Of a stretch of DNA of 49,922 bases, positions 1 to 14,976 are shown one piece after another. The DNA lies in contig JAYMTL010000139.1 in NCBI GenBank assembly GCA_036897445.1, positions 1 to 49,922 on the forward strand, in the 5' to 3' direction. The notes under the pieces are model-generated. The model searched no databases, had not been told where the DNA came from, and saw only the letters and a program-made list of their open reading frames with translations. Source of the stretch: Pelargonium tetragonum. Lineage: Eukaryota; Streptophyta; Magnoliopsida; Geraniales; Geraniaceae. Each line of letters opens with the position of its first letter. The stretch's first letter is position 1. A program made the position numbers and the translations under genes.

Positions 1-3000
1 CAAACCCTTCAGAAACTTTGTTTGAGTTGAGTCCCGACTCACGGGCAAGATTTACGTTAAAAGTATACTCTAACTAGTATGCCAAGTAAGTGCTTACAAC
101 ACGGGTACCCTAATATTTAGTAAACTCAAAAATCAGTGGGCGCCTAGAAACTTCTCTTTATTTAGCTCCAGGTTAAACCCTTGCTTTAGACATTTCCACA
201 GTAATTTGTACATACTGCCGAAATATCTTATTGACACCCCCTTTTTACTTTAGTTCTCTATACTCCCAAAAGCCTTTAATTATCTAGAATTAGAAACACT
301 TGAGGATTTATAGGGCTTACTGGCGGGACCTTCTTTAATCAGAAAATAGAGATTACTTGCCTCTACTTTCGAAATTATATTCTCTAAGGGCTTCCTCTAC
401 TCCACTATAAATGGGTTTACTTAATTATTAAAAAGTCTGAACTCCTACTGGAATATAAATTCTTTTAAAAAAATCCGTGGAAAGGCGGGGCTGCGCTCCC
501 TCTACAAAACAACTTCCAACTACTGGTAAAAAAAGCTAAAAAACGACTTGTTGTTTTGTTAAATTGCTGAGTAGCTTAGGAAAATAAGGGTTACCCTTTC
601 CTGATTAATAAAGCAACGCTATGGCCCTTTCGTGCATTATAAGAAGCTTTCGGACCAAGGTCCCGTTTTTACATTTCTTCTCTTCCTTTTTATACTTTTT
701 ATAGCGTATCCTTCTAAGTTTGTTATTTATGTAGCAACATCTATAATTCAGTACCCTCTTGTTAGTTAAGGAGGTCGGGGACTGCTTTAAGAGTTTTTTA
801 TGGATCTTGTCTTCTTGGCAGTAGCAAAGTCTATAGTTACGAGAAATTCTTTATTTTAGGATCTCGTTCTGTACAAACAAAAATTTTATTCACTTTTACA
901 ACAGGGGTTATTCTTAGAACATGGAGGGCTTTAAAAAATAAAGAATAGAGCGCATAACTATTAGATGAATAAATTAGGCTCGTTATATTACCATATTTGT
1001 GCCTTGAAATGGAAATAGTTTTAGATTCAAGAGCTCCAGGAGAATTCTAATCTTATTCTACTTTATAAAAAGTACACATTACTCTTATAAAAGTCTAAGC
1101 ACTCTAAAACGAGTATTACACTAAATCAAGAGTGTTCCTTGGGCACATAGCTTTTCTTTTCCAGACCCTAAAAGGGACGAGCCTCCAAATCAAAAAAGTA
1201 AGCTAAGGATGAAGTGATACTATATGAAAAGTTATTTCATTTAAAGGAATTCCTAAAAGTTATGTTAGGCCTCAATAGGCGCGCATTATTGCAGTTATAG
1301 AGGATTTGTAAACGAGATGGATTCTGTCTTTTTAGTAAAACAGGAAGGGTTCTCGTTGTTCCGGAAAACAGAGTACGGCAAGTTCTAGAAGGTAAATAAA
1401 GGTATACCCATCATCAGTACATATCAAGTTTTTACGTATACCCTAATCTAATCAAGGCATTTCTTTACTTCTGAGTTACTAAAATATACCTTAAGTTCGT
1501 GTTTTAAGAGTATTTCAATACTATTTGTATACCCCCTATAAAAGACAATAAAAACCGAGTCTATCGAAGCCCTTTAGTAAAATCTTTTTACGAGTAACTA
1601 CGAGTTACCCTGGAGAATCCGAGATTGATTAAAAACTAGTGACGTAGCATGAAAGCGGGCCTGAAAAAGGCACTCCTAGTTAGTAGAGAGGCTTATTTTA
1701 TGAGAAAAATGAACTTACTCTTCTTAGGAAATTAGGAAGAAAAAAAGTAGCTATAAGGAATTTCTCATATATAAATATTAGAAAGCACTCTTTCTGTAAT
1801 GTAAAAAAGCTTACCTATATCGTGGTGTACGAAATAAAGTGTACATAGAGTATTTGAAAACTGCTCAACGTCTTACTTCAAAATAGATGTAAATAAGAAT
1901 CCGGGAACACAGTTGCTCTAATTGAGCTAGAGGAAAATTACTCGCAGAGAAAAAAAGAGAAATTTCAAAAAAAAAATTTTTTGATAATGAGTACACCAAA
2001 ATTATTTACAAGTTGCCATATAAAGAGCTTGCTCCAAAAAATCTCGTTATACTTCTATAGGAAAGAATTTAACTTGAATTTCCCAAATAGAGTAAAGAAA
2101 GCAGTTTTTGTTAAGATGGAAACCCCTTTATTATATATGAGGCTTCGTCCCTTTTTTATTCTTTGAATCCTAAACAATGCGATTTAAGTTATTAGGCTAA
2201 ACACCTCTTCTATATTTAAAAGACTGCTTCGCTTATAGTGTATCCCTAACTCTATTTTTCATTTTGAGGATATTTCCCACACAGCAAGCAGCAGTAAGGA
2301 GATAAAGGGTATTACTTGTAAAACTTATTTATACACGTTTAGTTTAGTCCTGAACATTTATAAAAAGTGGCCTATTGCGTATCCAAAAATTCCCAAGCAA
2401 GATAGAACAAATTCTTTGAAGGAAGCAAAAGAAAGTAGGGATGTCCCTTAATTAATATGGCAAGAGACTCTTAATAAAGGGTAATATAACAGTTATCAGA
2501 ACTGCTATTATAGAAACCCCAACCTGCTTTTTCAGCTAACTACTACGAAAAAGAACCTAAAACCTAACTATTTTTTACTTGGTAATTAATCTGTGTCTTC
2601 AAGGGACTGCATTTACGAGTAACCCTGTACTTTTTATTTTATTAGCCATAGTATACTCCCCATCCTTAATGTCTATTACTTACCTTTGTTTAACAAGGTC
2701 TAGTCCAAATAAAGGGTAAAAATTCCTTTTCTGTAGTAGCCAGTGGGGTTTTAATAGCGCATATTTCTTATTACCAGTACTAGAATAACTAGAAAAAAAT
2801 TATCCCATAGACTAATATCAAGTGCTATACCAAAACCCTTTCTTATTTACAATACCTTGAGCTTCCTTTTTAACCGGGAATTCGTAGAGAAAGTAAGCCT
2901 ATTGGCCTGAGCCAAGTTTAGTTACTCTAAGTTTATGCAGCTGTATACCTAGATTTAGGTTCAGATATTTGTATAGGTTGACCTGAAGAAAAGCAAATTT

Positions 3001-6000
3001 GAGTATAGTTCTCTAATCGAAAGGAACTTCAGGCGTCTGTGAATTTTAGGTTTTTGTTCCCGTTCTAAGTGTCCTTCCTTGTCTATTGCGCTACTTTATT
3101 CTATATAAGGTAGCTTTTTAGCAGGGTAGAAGAAACTCCTGATATAGATTTGACTTCTAATTCTTAATATTAATTTCAAAAACGACTATATCACAAAAAG
3201 AATTGACAACTTTATCTCAATTAGAATTATGGAAACCCTTGGCAAGATCTGGTTTTTTATTCTTGTCAACAAAAATTATTTTAGTCTAATTTAGAGGTAA
3301 ACCAAAAAAAGCGAAAACAAATTAGATTAGAGAAGTTAGTAAAATAAGGGGATTTTCAAAGAGCCTTGGAAATGGATAAACGGAGAGCTCTATTCCTTCC
3401 TCGTGGAGCCCTGATGGCAAGCTGTTGGCGAAAAATCCCTTTAATGATCTTTCCTGTTTAGGAAAGATGAAAGGGTCTTGTTAAACTAAATTCTGGCACT
3501 CTAAAAGATAAAAAGAAGTGCTTACTTGCGGATAAAGGCATTCCCAACCGTGACTCCCTCCATAGGCACTAAGACTTGAATTGATATACATAAATTTTCC
3601 CTAGGTGTAGGTATCCCTTTAATCAAGGATGTAAGCTGCTTACTTTTAAGGCGGTCCCCTTCCATTTATCTTATCAAGACTCTAGGCCTATTTTTTGTTG
3701 AAGTAATAAAAGGGACCTCTCATGTATTGAGTTTAACAATTCCCTGACTCTCCTAGCCCGGATGGTGCAAATAAAAGAAAAACATTTGACTAATATTAGT
3801 TGTCGACAAGGCCCTATAGCAAAACTCTGACTGATTAATTATAAATTACAGATCAATACTACACAAAGCTTGGGAATATCAAGGTAAATTTTAATTTATA
3901 CAGGGTTTCCTTAAGATTAGTTACATCTTTTAGCCTGCTTTACCAAGAATAAAATTTTCTTTTTATCTATGAGATTCTGTCTATACAATCTCAACTAAAA
4001 GCAGAAAATAAAAAAACACAGGTTTAACTAGGAGGTCCTAGTTTTCTTTTTAATTGTTGTTTCTCAGTATTTTATAGACCCTATAAGGTATAGAATTTTT
4101 AACTGACTTCCGAAGTTCCCTTCTACATCCCAAAAACCCTTACTTGAGATTTCTACTACGACTGCTCTCACTATATTTAGGAACCTCAAAAAGAAATTAT
4201 ATGTAAAGTTAGTTTTGTATTACAGACATGGGTAACGGGTTTCTTCCTTTGAAAGTCTAGATCTTATCCTTGATTTAATAACTTTTACTGTTATTGTAGT
4301 GTAGATTTTATACTTTTTTTGGATTTTAAATATTTAGAATTTCCCTTATTAATGAGAGCTTTGTAGACAACACCTTTTGCGGGATCCCCTTACCCCTTTT
4401 CTATAACTGGATCTAGAGTTTTAGACTTTTTGAGTAATTCAAAATACATTAAAGGCTTAGAATGTGCTTATAAAAGCATAATTTATAAAAATTTTTGGTT
4501 AGTTCCATACTTTTTTATAACCCCTGCTGTAAGTTTAGCGCTCTATTTCGCACGGAATTTCTTAATAAAAACCCTTTTTAATTTAAGGTACAGGGATAGC
4601 CACTTTGTTAAAGCTTTTTTATAAGAGGCAGACCCTTAAAAAGGGCTCACCTTAGCACTAATTAGCGCTATCCCCTGCCAGTATATGGACCTCGTATACT
4701 TGTCTACAATAAGCTTGTGGATGCTTTGTTAATACCTCTTACAAGTTAAAATAGAGTTACTCTTTTCTAACTACCTACTTTAGCCACCTGAGAAAAACTT
4801 TTCGTTTAGTATAAATATATGGGATCTTGCAACTTGTTTACATTATTCTAGAGATTAAAAAACTAGGCAAGAGTAAAACTTATCCTTTCGTACTTAAGAA
4901 AATATAGCAAAAGGGAGAGGATTCTTTTAGGCAACAGCTTTAGTTATTAATTTTGAGGCTCATAGAAAGAACTCCTTAAAAAGGAAACAAAAAGGAGAGT
5001 TCTCAGACCTTTTTTGTATTTATATATCTGTCTAGTTTAGAGGAACTAGAATGTATAGGTTATCCCCGTTCTTTGCCTTTTTTAAAAGTCTTCATTAAGA
5101 GCTTAAGCAAAACCCCGCTAAGAACTAAGGATATTTTTTCAAATTATATAGAAAAATGAAGTTTCCTTATTAAATATCACTGACGATATAGAGAATCTTT
5201 TACTCGAAGCAAGACCCGGGGCTTTCAGAGTTATGGCGGGCTTTAATATAGGTTATGGTCGGGTGTATGTATACAAAATGTTGTTTCTTAACTGGATTCT
5301 TGATAAATTCCAAAATTAAGAAACATTTGTGAACTCTATACGATTGAGAGCTCTAACCAAAGGAAGACCTAGAAAGATTATAAGGAATATAATATTAAGT
5401 ACTGAATAGGGAAATTCTAAGTATTATCTATAAGGTAAGGAGTCTTCTTATTAAGTATGTATGTTCCTCTGTTTCAAGTTCCCCCATTCCCGGGAGAAAG
5501 TCAATCCTGTATCTTAAGGAATCCACTAGGAGCCAAAAAGCGCCCAGACTAAGTAAATCAAGGGAGGGTTAACGAGTGCCTCTGTATTCCTTATTTGGGT
5601 AACCCTTTATTTCTTTTATATACCCTTTTCCGGAAATCCTCTTAGAATCTTTTCGGCCAGTACCCTGTACTAAGATTTTATCCTAAAGCTTCTCTAGGGC
5701 TCATATCAACAAGCTAAATCGGCAGCAATTCCTATTGGATATTTTCCTTCCAGCCTATAAAATAAACTTGGGAAATTGTGAACCCTTTGTATAATATTAT
5801 ATTAAAAGAAAGCTCTTTTTTAAGGAGATATTAATTCCTATGAGTCTATCCGTTATGGGAATGGGAAAAGACTACAATCTAAAAAACTTGCTAAAAGTTA
5901 AGCTTTTGTCACAATGTGTATAATTAGGTACTCCCCGGGTGAGCGTAGCTAAGCAATTTGCGTTTCTTCTTTATCTTAATATTATTTTTTAACTTTGTAA

Positions 6001-9000
6001 GCAAAAATCCGGTATAACTTTTACAAGGGAGCCCTTAGGAAAACTTGTGCTTACAATTTATCGATGAACTCAAACAAAGGGAAAGGACCTAAACTCTATC
6101 TTTTTTGACATTTTCATAAATAGAATTTAAAGTTTTCGGAAACTTAAGTGTTTGTTCTGCACTTTTCTTATCTTATTTTTTTTGGAGACTCCAGAAGCTT
6201 TAATTGTAATTATATATTATCTCTTAGCTTTTAGTTAACAGAGTAGGCTCCTTGCGAAGAAAGGAATGCCTCAGTTTGTATATCTGACATTTAACACTAA
6301 ATTCCAGAACTCTATAACTATAGATTTTATAACACGAAACCCATAATAGGAAAAGAGCTCAGTTACCTGTATAACACAAAATGTAGAGAGAAGTAAAAAA
6401 GCAAGAATCAGAGTCTCAGATTGAAATTGGTATGTATGCACTAAAATATATACCTACCTTTTTTAGTTTTCGAGAATTTGTCATGCTCTCCGTTGTAAAA
6501 GTAGCCCACGGTTGCGCGCAAACTTTTTCAGGGTGTGCTGTGCGTGTAGTTTAAGCTAGTACAGTATCTTGTGGCTTGTGGTTGAATTTCAATTTTATAT
6601 TAAAAGCACGCTTTTTTGAAAAAGGACTCTTAGGATTTTCTTTGACAGTTGCGAAAGTCGAAGCTTTATATAGAGTACAACTATTTATCTGTTTTATCCT
6701 TATTTGTAAACTAAGAAGTCCTCGCCGAAATAGGAATAACTAAACTTTGGCAGCCACTTTAAAATCTCGGAAGCATCTGTAATATACAAAATAAGAAGAA
6801 ATCCAAAATCCTCTTGTTTTATAAGATAAGGCCACGCGCACTTCTTAGAAATTATGGATGCAAAAACCCCGAAAAAACCACCCTTTAATTTAAGAGGGTA
6901 TACACAATGAAGTAAGATAGTATTCAGAGCCTTTTATTACAAATTGAGTCCTTAAAGCCTGGATTCGAGTCCCAGGGTTTCCCCATATATAAGAATTGTT
7001 CGCATAGAGTAAAAAAACCAAGTAGGTAAAAGAGACCCCAGTCCTAGCTCGGCAGAAAGTCAGTTTAGTTTATTAATTAACTTAAAATAAAAATTTAGTG
7101 CTGTGGAGCTCATAAAAGCACAATCAAATACTCTGAGTTTTTGCGATGTCAATAGTAAAGGAATCGGTTACAGAAAACGAGAGACTTTTCAAATCCTCTT
7201 GACAGTGTGCGGGTAGATTGCTTGTTAGGGAAAGAGCTGTATTATAATATTCTCAAGGGACTCCCGTAATTCAGCATTAAAAAAAGGGATTTGAGTTTTT
7301 GCTATTCTGCTCTAGCGGTTTTTATAATTGTAGTATGTGAGCTAGTTAGCTTCCTTTTTTGGTTAGATGGATTTTCTAGGATTCCTTAGCTTTAATAGAC
7401 CCCTTGAAAGGGTATCCGGAGTTGTACTATATATAAATTTGTTCTAACTAGCATCTCTTGCATTCATTTTTCTATGATATACATTTGATCAAATTTATAT
7501 ATATATATTTGGTGTAAGCTTTTATTTTGAGAAGTTCTTAACAAGTTATGAAAGCTTGCTTTATATATAAGATTAGGGTTCCCTGCCCTTCCAGTCAGTT
7601 TATGTAAACTAGATTGAAGTAGTCAGCTAATAAAAGCCCCTACCTTCTTATGTCGCTTCCTAAACTCCCTTTTTTAAGAGTACGAATAAAACGTTCCTTA
7701 TCCAAGTGATTCTAATTTCCCTTTTCAAGTCGTGTAAAAGCTCGAGTATCCCTAGTTAACAAGCTAAGCGCCTGCTTTGTGGAATAGAAGCAATGTCAAT
7801 TTTAGGCTTGTCATTTTATTATATAGAAGTTTTGGCAATTTCCGAGTCTTGGAGATTTATAAAAAGAAAAGCGCAATTAGGGGCCCTCTCCTTACTTAGG
7901 TCAAAAGTGCAGAATGCCCCTTTTTTATATAATACAACATACAGGGGTAACTAGTTGAGGGGCACAATTTAGTTTCTTCACTAGATTCATTAAAAAAAGC
8001 CATACTAAAATTAATAAGGGGCTCTCCGGGTTGGGGGGTTAAAAGTCTAAGCTAGCAGACTTGGTGTGGTAGTTAAGTTTAGGATAAATCAAGGAAGGAA
8101 CTTCATTAAAGTAAAGAGCAATTTCAACTTAAATTTAAAAAAATAAGAAAAGGACTCCCCGATTCCAGAAGACATTAAAACCTTGAGGCACTCCGCAGTT
8201 TATAGCTCGAAAAACCTGGATTTTTGGGCCTTTAAGGAGGCGTACTAGCTTGGGATGGCCAAGAAATTCTATCCAGCAGGGGCTTGCTTTGGAAAGATCT
8301 TTCTAATACTTGTAACTAGAAAATTCTCTAGATTGACATAACATAATTACTTGTTTATTACAACAGGTGTGCCCTTTAAAGAAAACCCCTATCTTTTTGT
8401 AGGTATCCCTCCTCCTATTGCAGGGAACTGGAGTAAAAGTCTATCTTCTTAAAATTTATAGTATGATTTTTGAGGGTCGGATCCTTTTTACCACTAAGAG
8501 GAGTGTAGCAGATAGCGTCTGTAGGTTATAGTTACAACCCAGCCTTTTACGTATTTTGCTGGCTTTCTTTTTTGTGGGGTCCAGTTCGCCTTCATCGTTA
8601 ACCTGTGTTATAAATCTTCCAACTTTCTTTAACTCGCTCTACTTACCCAAGGAGTCAGGCAATTTCAGAATATCCCCTAAATTCTTAAACCGGCTTTTTA
8701 CTCACTTTATGACTAAAAACCGATCCTGGAAAAGGGAAAGGTAGGACCCCGGGCGCCCCTAAGAAAAGAATGAATGTTATTTTGAGGGTTCATTATCGGC
8801 AATTATCGAGCTTTCAATTGGATTCCTCCTAACCGCTTCTACTATAAAAGTAACCTGACAGTAGCTTCAGTGTAACACAAATACCCAACCAAGGATTAAG
8901 CTGGATATTCTTATTATTACTTATATATCTTTTGTAGTCATATTTTGATATAGATAGAACAACTTTTATTCAGAAGGAATCCCAGATACTTGGAGAAAAT

Positions 9001-9868
9001 AAATAACGAAAATAGGTATCTTGCTAAAATACTTATATCCATATGGACACCCAACCTTAGGAATATTAATATATAGTTTATAGAATCCTTGTTTATTTAG
9101 GTAGGTAAAGGGCTTAAAAGGAGACTTACATAAAGGAGCGGCTTTTATTCTAAAAATCTGTTAACTAAGTCATTTTATAAATGTTATCTCGTAAGCGCTT
9201 GTTTGAGGTTATGCCTTTCATTTAGAGTTGTGAAACTCCTCTGGCGTAAATTTCAATTCAGGGCCGTTTAAGATATGTATACGCTTTATTACAACAAAAA
9301 GGAAGTTTAACCAAGGCAAGTAAAGTTTCCTAGTTCTCGGTTATCCTTGAGAGCGATCAAATTAACTTAATACAAAACAAGTATTCGAAACAGTAGAATA
9401 CACCTACTAGAGAGAAGTGTAAGAAGCCCCCTTTTATACCCCACCCCTTGGATAACACTGGGCAGAGAAGTTAACTATTAGTAGGCATGTATTCGCTTTT
9501 ATATCACATTAAAATAGGGCCGACCTTTATCACTAAAGCAATCCAGTAAATAAGATGTCAAAACAAAGAATTTGCCTCAAGCCAACCCTTTTTTGAGGGC
9601 GCCGCTCCTGTAGAATAATCGTGAGGGTCTAAAAAAGATAAATGAGTCTTCGTAAGCCTTATTTTAATCCTAGAGTTCAAGTTATCAAAAACTCGTCCAG
9701 TATAGACTTTTTCTATTCCGGGAGTTTCATACGCAAGAGAAAAGGGATACATCAAGATTTTTTTATCTTCGCCTTTAAAGGAGTATTACTAGAATCAATT
9801 AATCTTAGTCTAGTCAAGCAAAAATGAAAGGACTTTTCTATGAACAAAAATTTCCAATTACTGCGCCT
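1..9868. other. AT-rich non-coding stretch with dispersed GC clusters
   Basis: No reading frame here looks like a gene. The longest open frames are about 60 codons, which is what chance gives at this composition. The stretch holds many short GC-rich clusters in A/T-rich DNA. Examples are the inverted repeat GGACC-AA-GGTCC at 652-663, the palindrome AGGAATTCCT at 1245-1254, GGATCC sites near 4382 and at 8479, and the recurring octamer GGAAACCC or its complement at 2118, 3231, 3903 and 6975. I see no rRNA, no complete tRNA and no mobile element with clear ends. Confidence 0.6.
1245..1254. repeat. GC-cluster palindrome AGGAATTCCT
   Basis: A perfect 10-bp palindrome flanked by A/T. It is one clear member of the GG-N-CC clusters scattered through the window. 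GGAATTCC recurs at 11087, 11518, 33239, 34581 and near 47752. Confidence 0.6.
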
Positions 9869-9886
9869 TAACTAGAGTCTTTTTGT
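9869..9886 (+). repeat. 18-bp dispersed direct repeat, copy 1
   Basis: TAACTAGAGTCTTTTTGT is shared exactly with 22010-22027. A shorter 13-bp form, AGAGTCTTTTTGT, occurs near 19080. The flanks of the copies do not match, so this is either a very short dispersed element or a near-chance match in low-complexity DNA. Confidence 0.5.
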
Positions 9887-12800
9887 AACAAAAACTACTT
9901 GCATGAGTGAGATAGGGAACCCGTTTTAACTCTAGTATCGAGCGTTAGGCAACTCCCTTAGGAGGCTTTAAAAAGGGAATCTACTAAAAAACTCTATTTA
10001 GTATTCCTAACCTATAAAATGACAAAAAACCTATTGTCAAGCTAAACAGGTTCTAGTAAAGAGCTCCTAATTAAAGAGACTTTTCGTTATTCTAACAGAG
10101 ACCTCCTTGAGGAGAGTGCAAGACAAAGAAACTCTTTAAGACATGAATGATACTAATAAAAAGTATAGGGAATGGTAAACGAAGCCCTCTAAAAGTTTAT
10201 CTTTTCAGCCGTGCTTCTTAGTTTTTACTGCTGGATTTCCTTAAACACTTTCTTTTATAATTTGTGCTTTACCTTTGATGTTAATACTAAGAGTGCTATC
10301 TCAGAAGATTTAACAGAATTCTAGAATACATAGCAAAGGATTAAGCTCCTTATCCTTGAAAAACCCCACTTTGTTACAACTCTTCCCCGGCATAGTCACG
10401 GGAAACTTATTAAATCACGGACAGTGAGGCAATGCCTTTTAAGTTAAGAGAAAGTAGAATCTCAGTCAATGTAGCATACCTCTTTAAAAAAGTCCTTAGT
10501 GAATAAGTTATACTAAAAAAGGAATTTTTAAGACTCTAATAATGAAAAAGGGGAAATACCTTGCTTGATACTAGCTTAACTTAATTCGGTGGTACTATAC
10601 CGATGTTTCTGGAATTTCACTTCAAAAGATTCTCCTCTAGCAGATACAAAAAAACGAACTAAAAAGTAACAGACACCCCCGGATTTTTAAAAACCTTTTG
10701 CCGGTGACATTCAAGTTTTTACAGATTCAGTAAAATTAGTAAAGAATTGCAATTATAAAAAATTCATTTTGAGGGTTATATTACTTACTTAGTAAGATTC
10801 CTTATATTCCGCGTCGCAGAGCCTGCGTTGGTAATACTAGTTTAACCTTTATAAGAAAAGAGGGCCTCCTATTCGTATAGAAGTTCCTATACAAAAAGTA
10901 GGATACGGCAGGGGTTCTACCTACCTCGAGCCTAAAAGCTTACATGTACATATGGGCGGCAGGATTTCTCTATCAAACTTTTGTCCTAACCTCTTTACTT
11001 TATTTAACATTTAACAAATAGCTCCTAATTTTCAAGACCGGGTTTTTGCCTGATAACAATTAAGGGCACCCCTTTTTTCTTTTCTGGGAATTCCCTTTTT
11101 TTAACTTAATTAGAATAAAATAAGGAAAACTCTCAGAAAGCTGCTCGTTGATCCCGGGAGAAATACAAGCTATAGTATAAGAGTATAAGACATCCTCTGA
11201 CTTACTCTTATTTTTGTATATTCCTTAAAAGGGAGTTACGTCGCCTTTGCTTTTTAATGAGGTCTAACTAGCTACACCTACTTTTCATAAGAGTGGTTCG
11301 AGGTTTTTGCTTGACAGAACTTAGTGAAACAAAATTGAGCACCTGGCTGTGAATATAAGTCTTTTTTACCGGGACCGACCATATAATATGGATTACACTT
11401 AAATTCGAGGGCAGTCGTAAGGCTTTTGTTTAACTTTCTAAGAACAAAACGGGGACGTCCTCCACACTAAAATGTTTATTAATTAATATTGTATTCCTCT
11501 AAACACTCTTTGACAGGGAATTCCGTAGCTTACACTTAAGTAGGGGTTTAAGGCCAAATTATCCTTTTTTATATCATCCAGGTCTGTAAATATTAATTGC
11601 CTCAATTTGTTAGCTTTGATAAAAATCAGTTGAAATACTAAAACTACAAATACTCCTTATACTCACATTTTAGATTTTCTAAATAGATACTAAGGATTGG
11701 ATGAGGTCTCAGCTTTTTAGAATACTTTGATAATAGGTAAGCATCTTGGGAAGCTTTCAAGGTTATTACTAAAGTCCACGGGGAACAACTGAAACAAAAG
11801 TAAAGGAAAATTCTTTTGGCTTAATAATCAAAATACTCAGGGTGTCTTTTTTTAAGAATATAAGTATTGAATTACTTGAAAACGGGGTTGCTTGGGAAAG
11901 AACTTCTAAGGTACAACCAAAGAAAAAGCTCTAAAAAGACTAGTCAAAATGCATAGTTCTGCCACACCCTTACTATACTAGGAAGACCTTCCTTTTTGTG
12001 AAACTAAAAGTATATGGTATATAAAAAGGCTTCTCTGTAAAGATATGTAATTAAGTTCTTATTCTTTATACATTTCATTTGTAAAACCTATAAGTGGAAA
12101 TCCAAGAAACTAGTATATACAAGTATAATAAGGGGGTAATTCTACTTATGATGTTTCTGATTCAAAGTTATTAGTCTTATTTGTTTCTTTACTTAATTAC
12201 ATTACCTCGCAAAAAAGCAACTGGCATATAGTCGATTTGAACTTTAGAAATACAAATTTTAGGGGCTATACTTAGAAGCTGGCAGGACGGGAATAACTAG
12301 AATATATTTCGGAATTTGTGTACTTAATCTCAAGTTTTTAATGATAGACAGTAGGAAGAAAAAGTCTTTTTAGGGCCTTTATAATAAAGTGCTTGATAGA
12401 GGGTCTAAGAATTGAAAGAGCAGTTTGACTTAAGAAGCATACAGGTTATAAAAAAAGCGGTTGTATGAATATACAGAAATGAGAGAGTGTCTTTTGAGTG
12501 TAAGGACACAGATAAGGTATTAACAAATAAAGAGAAAGTTTCCTTAAGAATAATTTAAGAATCATGAAGCTGCCTATAAAATTTCCTTTTAAGGAGTCCA
12601 AAAGATTTGACCGGCAACCTGAAAACTCTATAGAGTATTTCAACTTTGGGTGTATAGTACTAATAGAGCCAAATGGGATCCTTCTTAAAGAAATCCTCAG
12701 GTTCCAAAGCCTCAAAAGAAAAATCTTATAGTATAGCCGGAGGGCTCTTCGTTCAAAATTACCCTTCTGTGTAGTCTTAGTTATTGACCTAAGTGCCCGA

Positions 12801-13566
12801 GTACTAATCTTGTAAAATTAAGGCCGTAAATTCTGTAGCAACATAAATTATCCAGTATCCTAGCTTAGAAAAAGTGAAAGTTATTAGGGGCGGGTCCCTC
12901 TGATCTACTCTAACCTCGGGTTTCTTTCCTAATTAGGTTTTGTAATTCGACCGTTTAGAACTCATATATATATAGGCTATCTACAAGAAGCCGGTCCAGA
13001 GGTTAACTACCAAAAAGTACTTCGTTATTAGGGGACTGTAAAGTATAGATAAAAATCCTCTTTGCTTTGGAGGTTCCTTTAGTAAGCAACCTATAGGAAA
13101 TATATAAAGCTTACGCTAACCAAAATATTGTTTTCCTTTTAAACATTAAACCTCTTTTACGCCTAGAACTTCTCATTGTGAGAAAATATGTTAAAGGAAA
13201 GTCGCTTAGCTACCTAAAATACTTAATTGGAGCTATAACTCTAAAAAAGTAACTTTGAAATAATAAGTAAAAAAGAATCGCGAGGATCCGTAAGAGCTCC
13301 GGAATAGGGAGAATAAATTAAGGCTTAGCAATCTAAGCCTAGTATACAAGGAGGAGATCCCTTAAATTAAATATGTATGGCTAGCTTATGCTTTTTTATC
13401 CAAAGTACTATACAACGCAACAGGATACTCCAGCTCTTTCTAAATTCTCTTTTTACCGGATCCCAGACAACTTAAGAATATTGAAAGACTTCATTTATTA
13501 AGGGCTCCTTTTTATATATCATCCATAGCTTCGCTACACCAGATAAAACAAAGACAGAGTAAAAGC

Positions 13567-13570
<4 letters not shown>

Positions 13571-13598
<28 letters not shown>
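13571..13598. repeat. (AT)14 microsatellite
   Basis: Fourteen uninterrupted AT units are followed, after a G-rich cluster, by a short run of TAGA-like units around 13620-13640. It is the longest simple repeat noticed in the window. Length variation between individuals would be expected from the repeat type. Confidence 0.95.
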
Positions 13599-14954
13599 CT
13601 AAAAGGGGGATCAGAATCACTTAGATATAGATAGATAAAGAGATGATTTCCTTGTTACTCTAGAAACAGGGAATAGTAAGTAGCCTATAGTTTTCGTAAT
13701 AGTAAATCGAACTTGGAAAGAACAAGAATTCCAGGGTTCAAATCGAGAAAACCTATATTTTTTATTACTCTATCATATATACTCCATAAGTGCTTCTTAC
13801 CTATCCCAGGGGTTCTTAGTTGACAGTAAGATTAAATAAAGTAATTTCCCTAAAAAAGAGACTTAGAATTACGTGGTTCAAACCCTGTCAAAATTTTAGG
13901 ATTTTTCAAATTTCAAGTACTTGGCAGACCCTTATGTCAATTTAGCAAGTACCGTTGGTTCTAGTCCTCTAGTAATCAAGACTAGTTATAAAAAAATCTT
14001 TCTTTAGAATTTACAGGTAGTCGTCGTAAGAAACTCTCTATTATTGCAAATCAAAATCCCCTAAAAAGCCCTGGTCTATGGATTCGTCATCTAATAGAAA
14101 CAACTCATAAGGAGTTTTCTAAATTTATGCTACATGCATTATCATGACGAACAAGAATACCTTGTTATTAACTTTATGAACTAGCCTGTTGGAAAAGAAG
14201 AGTCTTTCTAGTAGGCATTCTAGACTCTTATGCATTTCCGGGTCTTTCAACAATCTTTGATATATCCCAACCCTTGTATCTCGTAATCAGCTTTTTAGTG
14301 CAAAGATTCCGGTAACAGGGCGTTCCTAGTCTTCAACTAAAGATACCCTATATACTTTCTACTTTCTAATTGACAAGACCCTTTCCTTTCGCCAAGCGGG
14401 AGTTTTACCAACAGCTATTCTGAAACTTGTGTTTTTGAAAAAAGGGTACCTATACATATATGAAAGAAACTCTTCCTTTAAACGATGAACAATCCGGATT
14501 CTCTATGTCCTAGCTTTGACTTTTTCCCTTAGCTAGATTGCTTTGAATGGCGCTTAATAGCTACGTCGCACTAGAATTTTACACGAACTCTAGCAAACCC
14601 GGTTTTTATCCTTTATATTAAGTGTTTCCGAATTATACCCCTTCTCGTCTCGGCATGCTTTATAAGGGAAGAAATCCCGTGTTATCCTCAATAGGTTCGG
14701 ATTGTGTTTGAGATGGCTATATCACCAATAAGGATTTCACAAGGCTGTGACTAAACTAATAGATATGATATATTTGTTTACTATTTACAGGATGATTTTC
14801 GGTGAGCCCCGCAGCTTACAGCACCTTTTTGCGGTACCCACTTTCTGGATTATATTTGTATTCAGATTTAAATATCATATCTACCGCGAAATGTGTCCTT
14901 TAATTTGAGGGGTTACCTCCGGTCTATCCGGGTTAATTTAAGATCTTCAGATAA

Positions 14955-14976
14955 TGGAAACCCCCAAGGAAAAGAG
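14955..14976 (+). repeat. Short dispersed repeat, TGGAAACCCC family, copy A
   Basis: The core TGGAAACCCC is followed within five bases by AAAAGA. The same arrangement occurs at 19035 and 46317. The 11-mer ATGGAAACCCC occurs exactly at 2116, 14954 and 19034, where composition predicts about 0.01 copies in the whole window. Function is unknown. It overlaps the start of a 70-codon chance frame. Confidence 0.5.

Noticed and set aside
6957-6985. A tRNA T-arm-like run (TTCGAGTCCCAGG) followed by GGGTTTCCCC
   Set aside because: No D-arm, anticodon arm or matching acceptor strand is found upstream. The GC part is one of the recurring GGGTTTCC words.
8556-8744. A 62-codon frame with a serine-rich start
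   Set aside because: It has no domain or homolog I recognise and is the length expected by chance.
13729-13757. T-arm-like CCAGGGTTCAAATC
   Set aside because: The stem does not close on the 3' side and no cloverleaf can be drawn around it.
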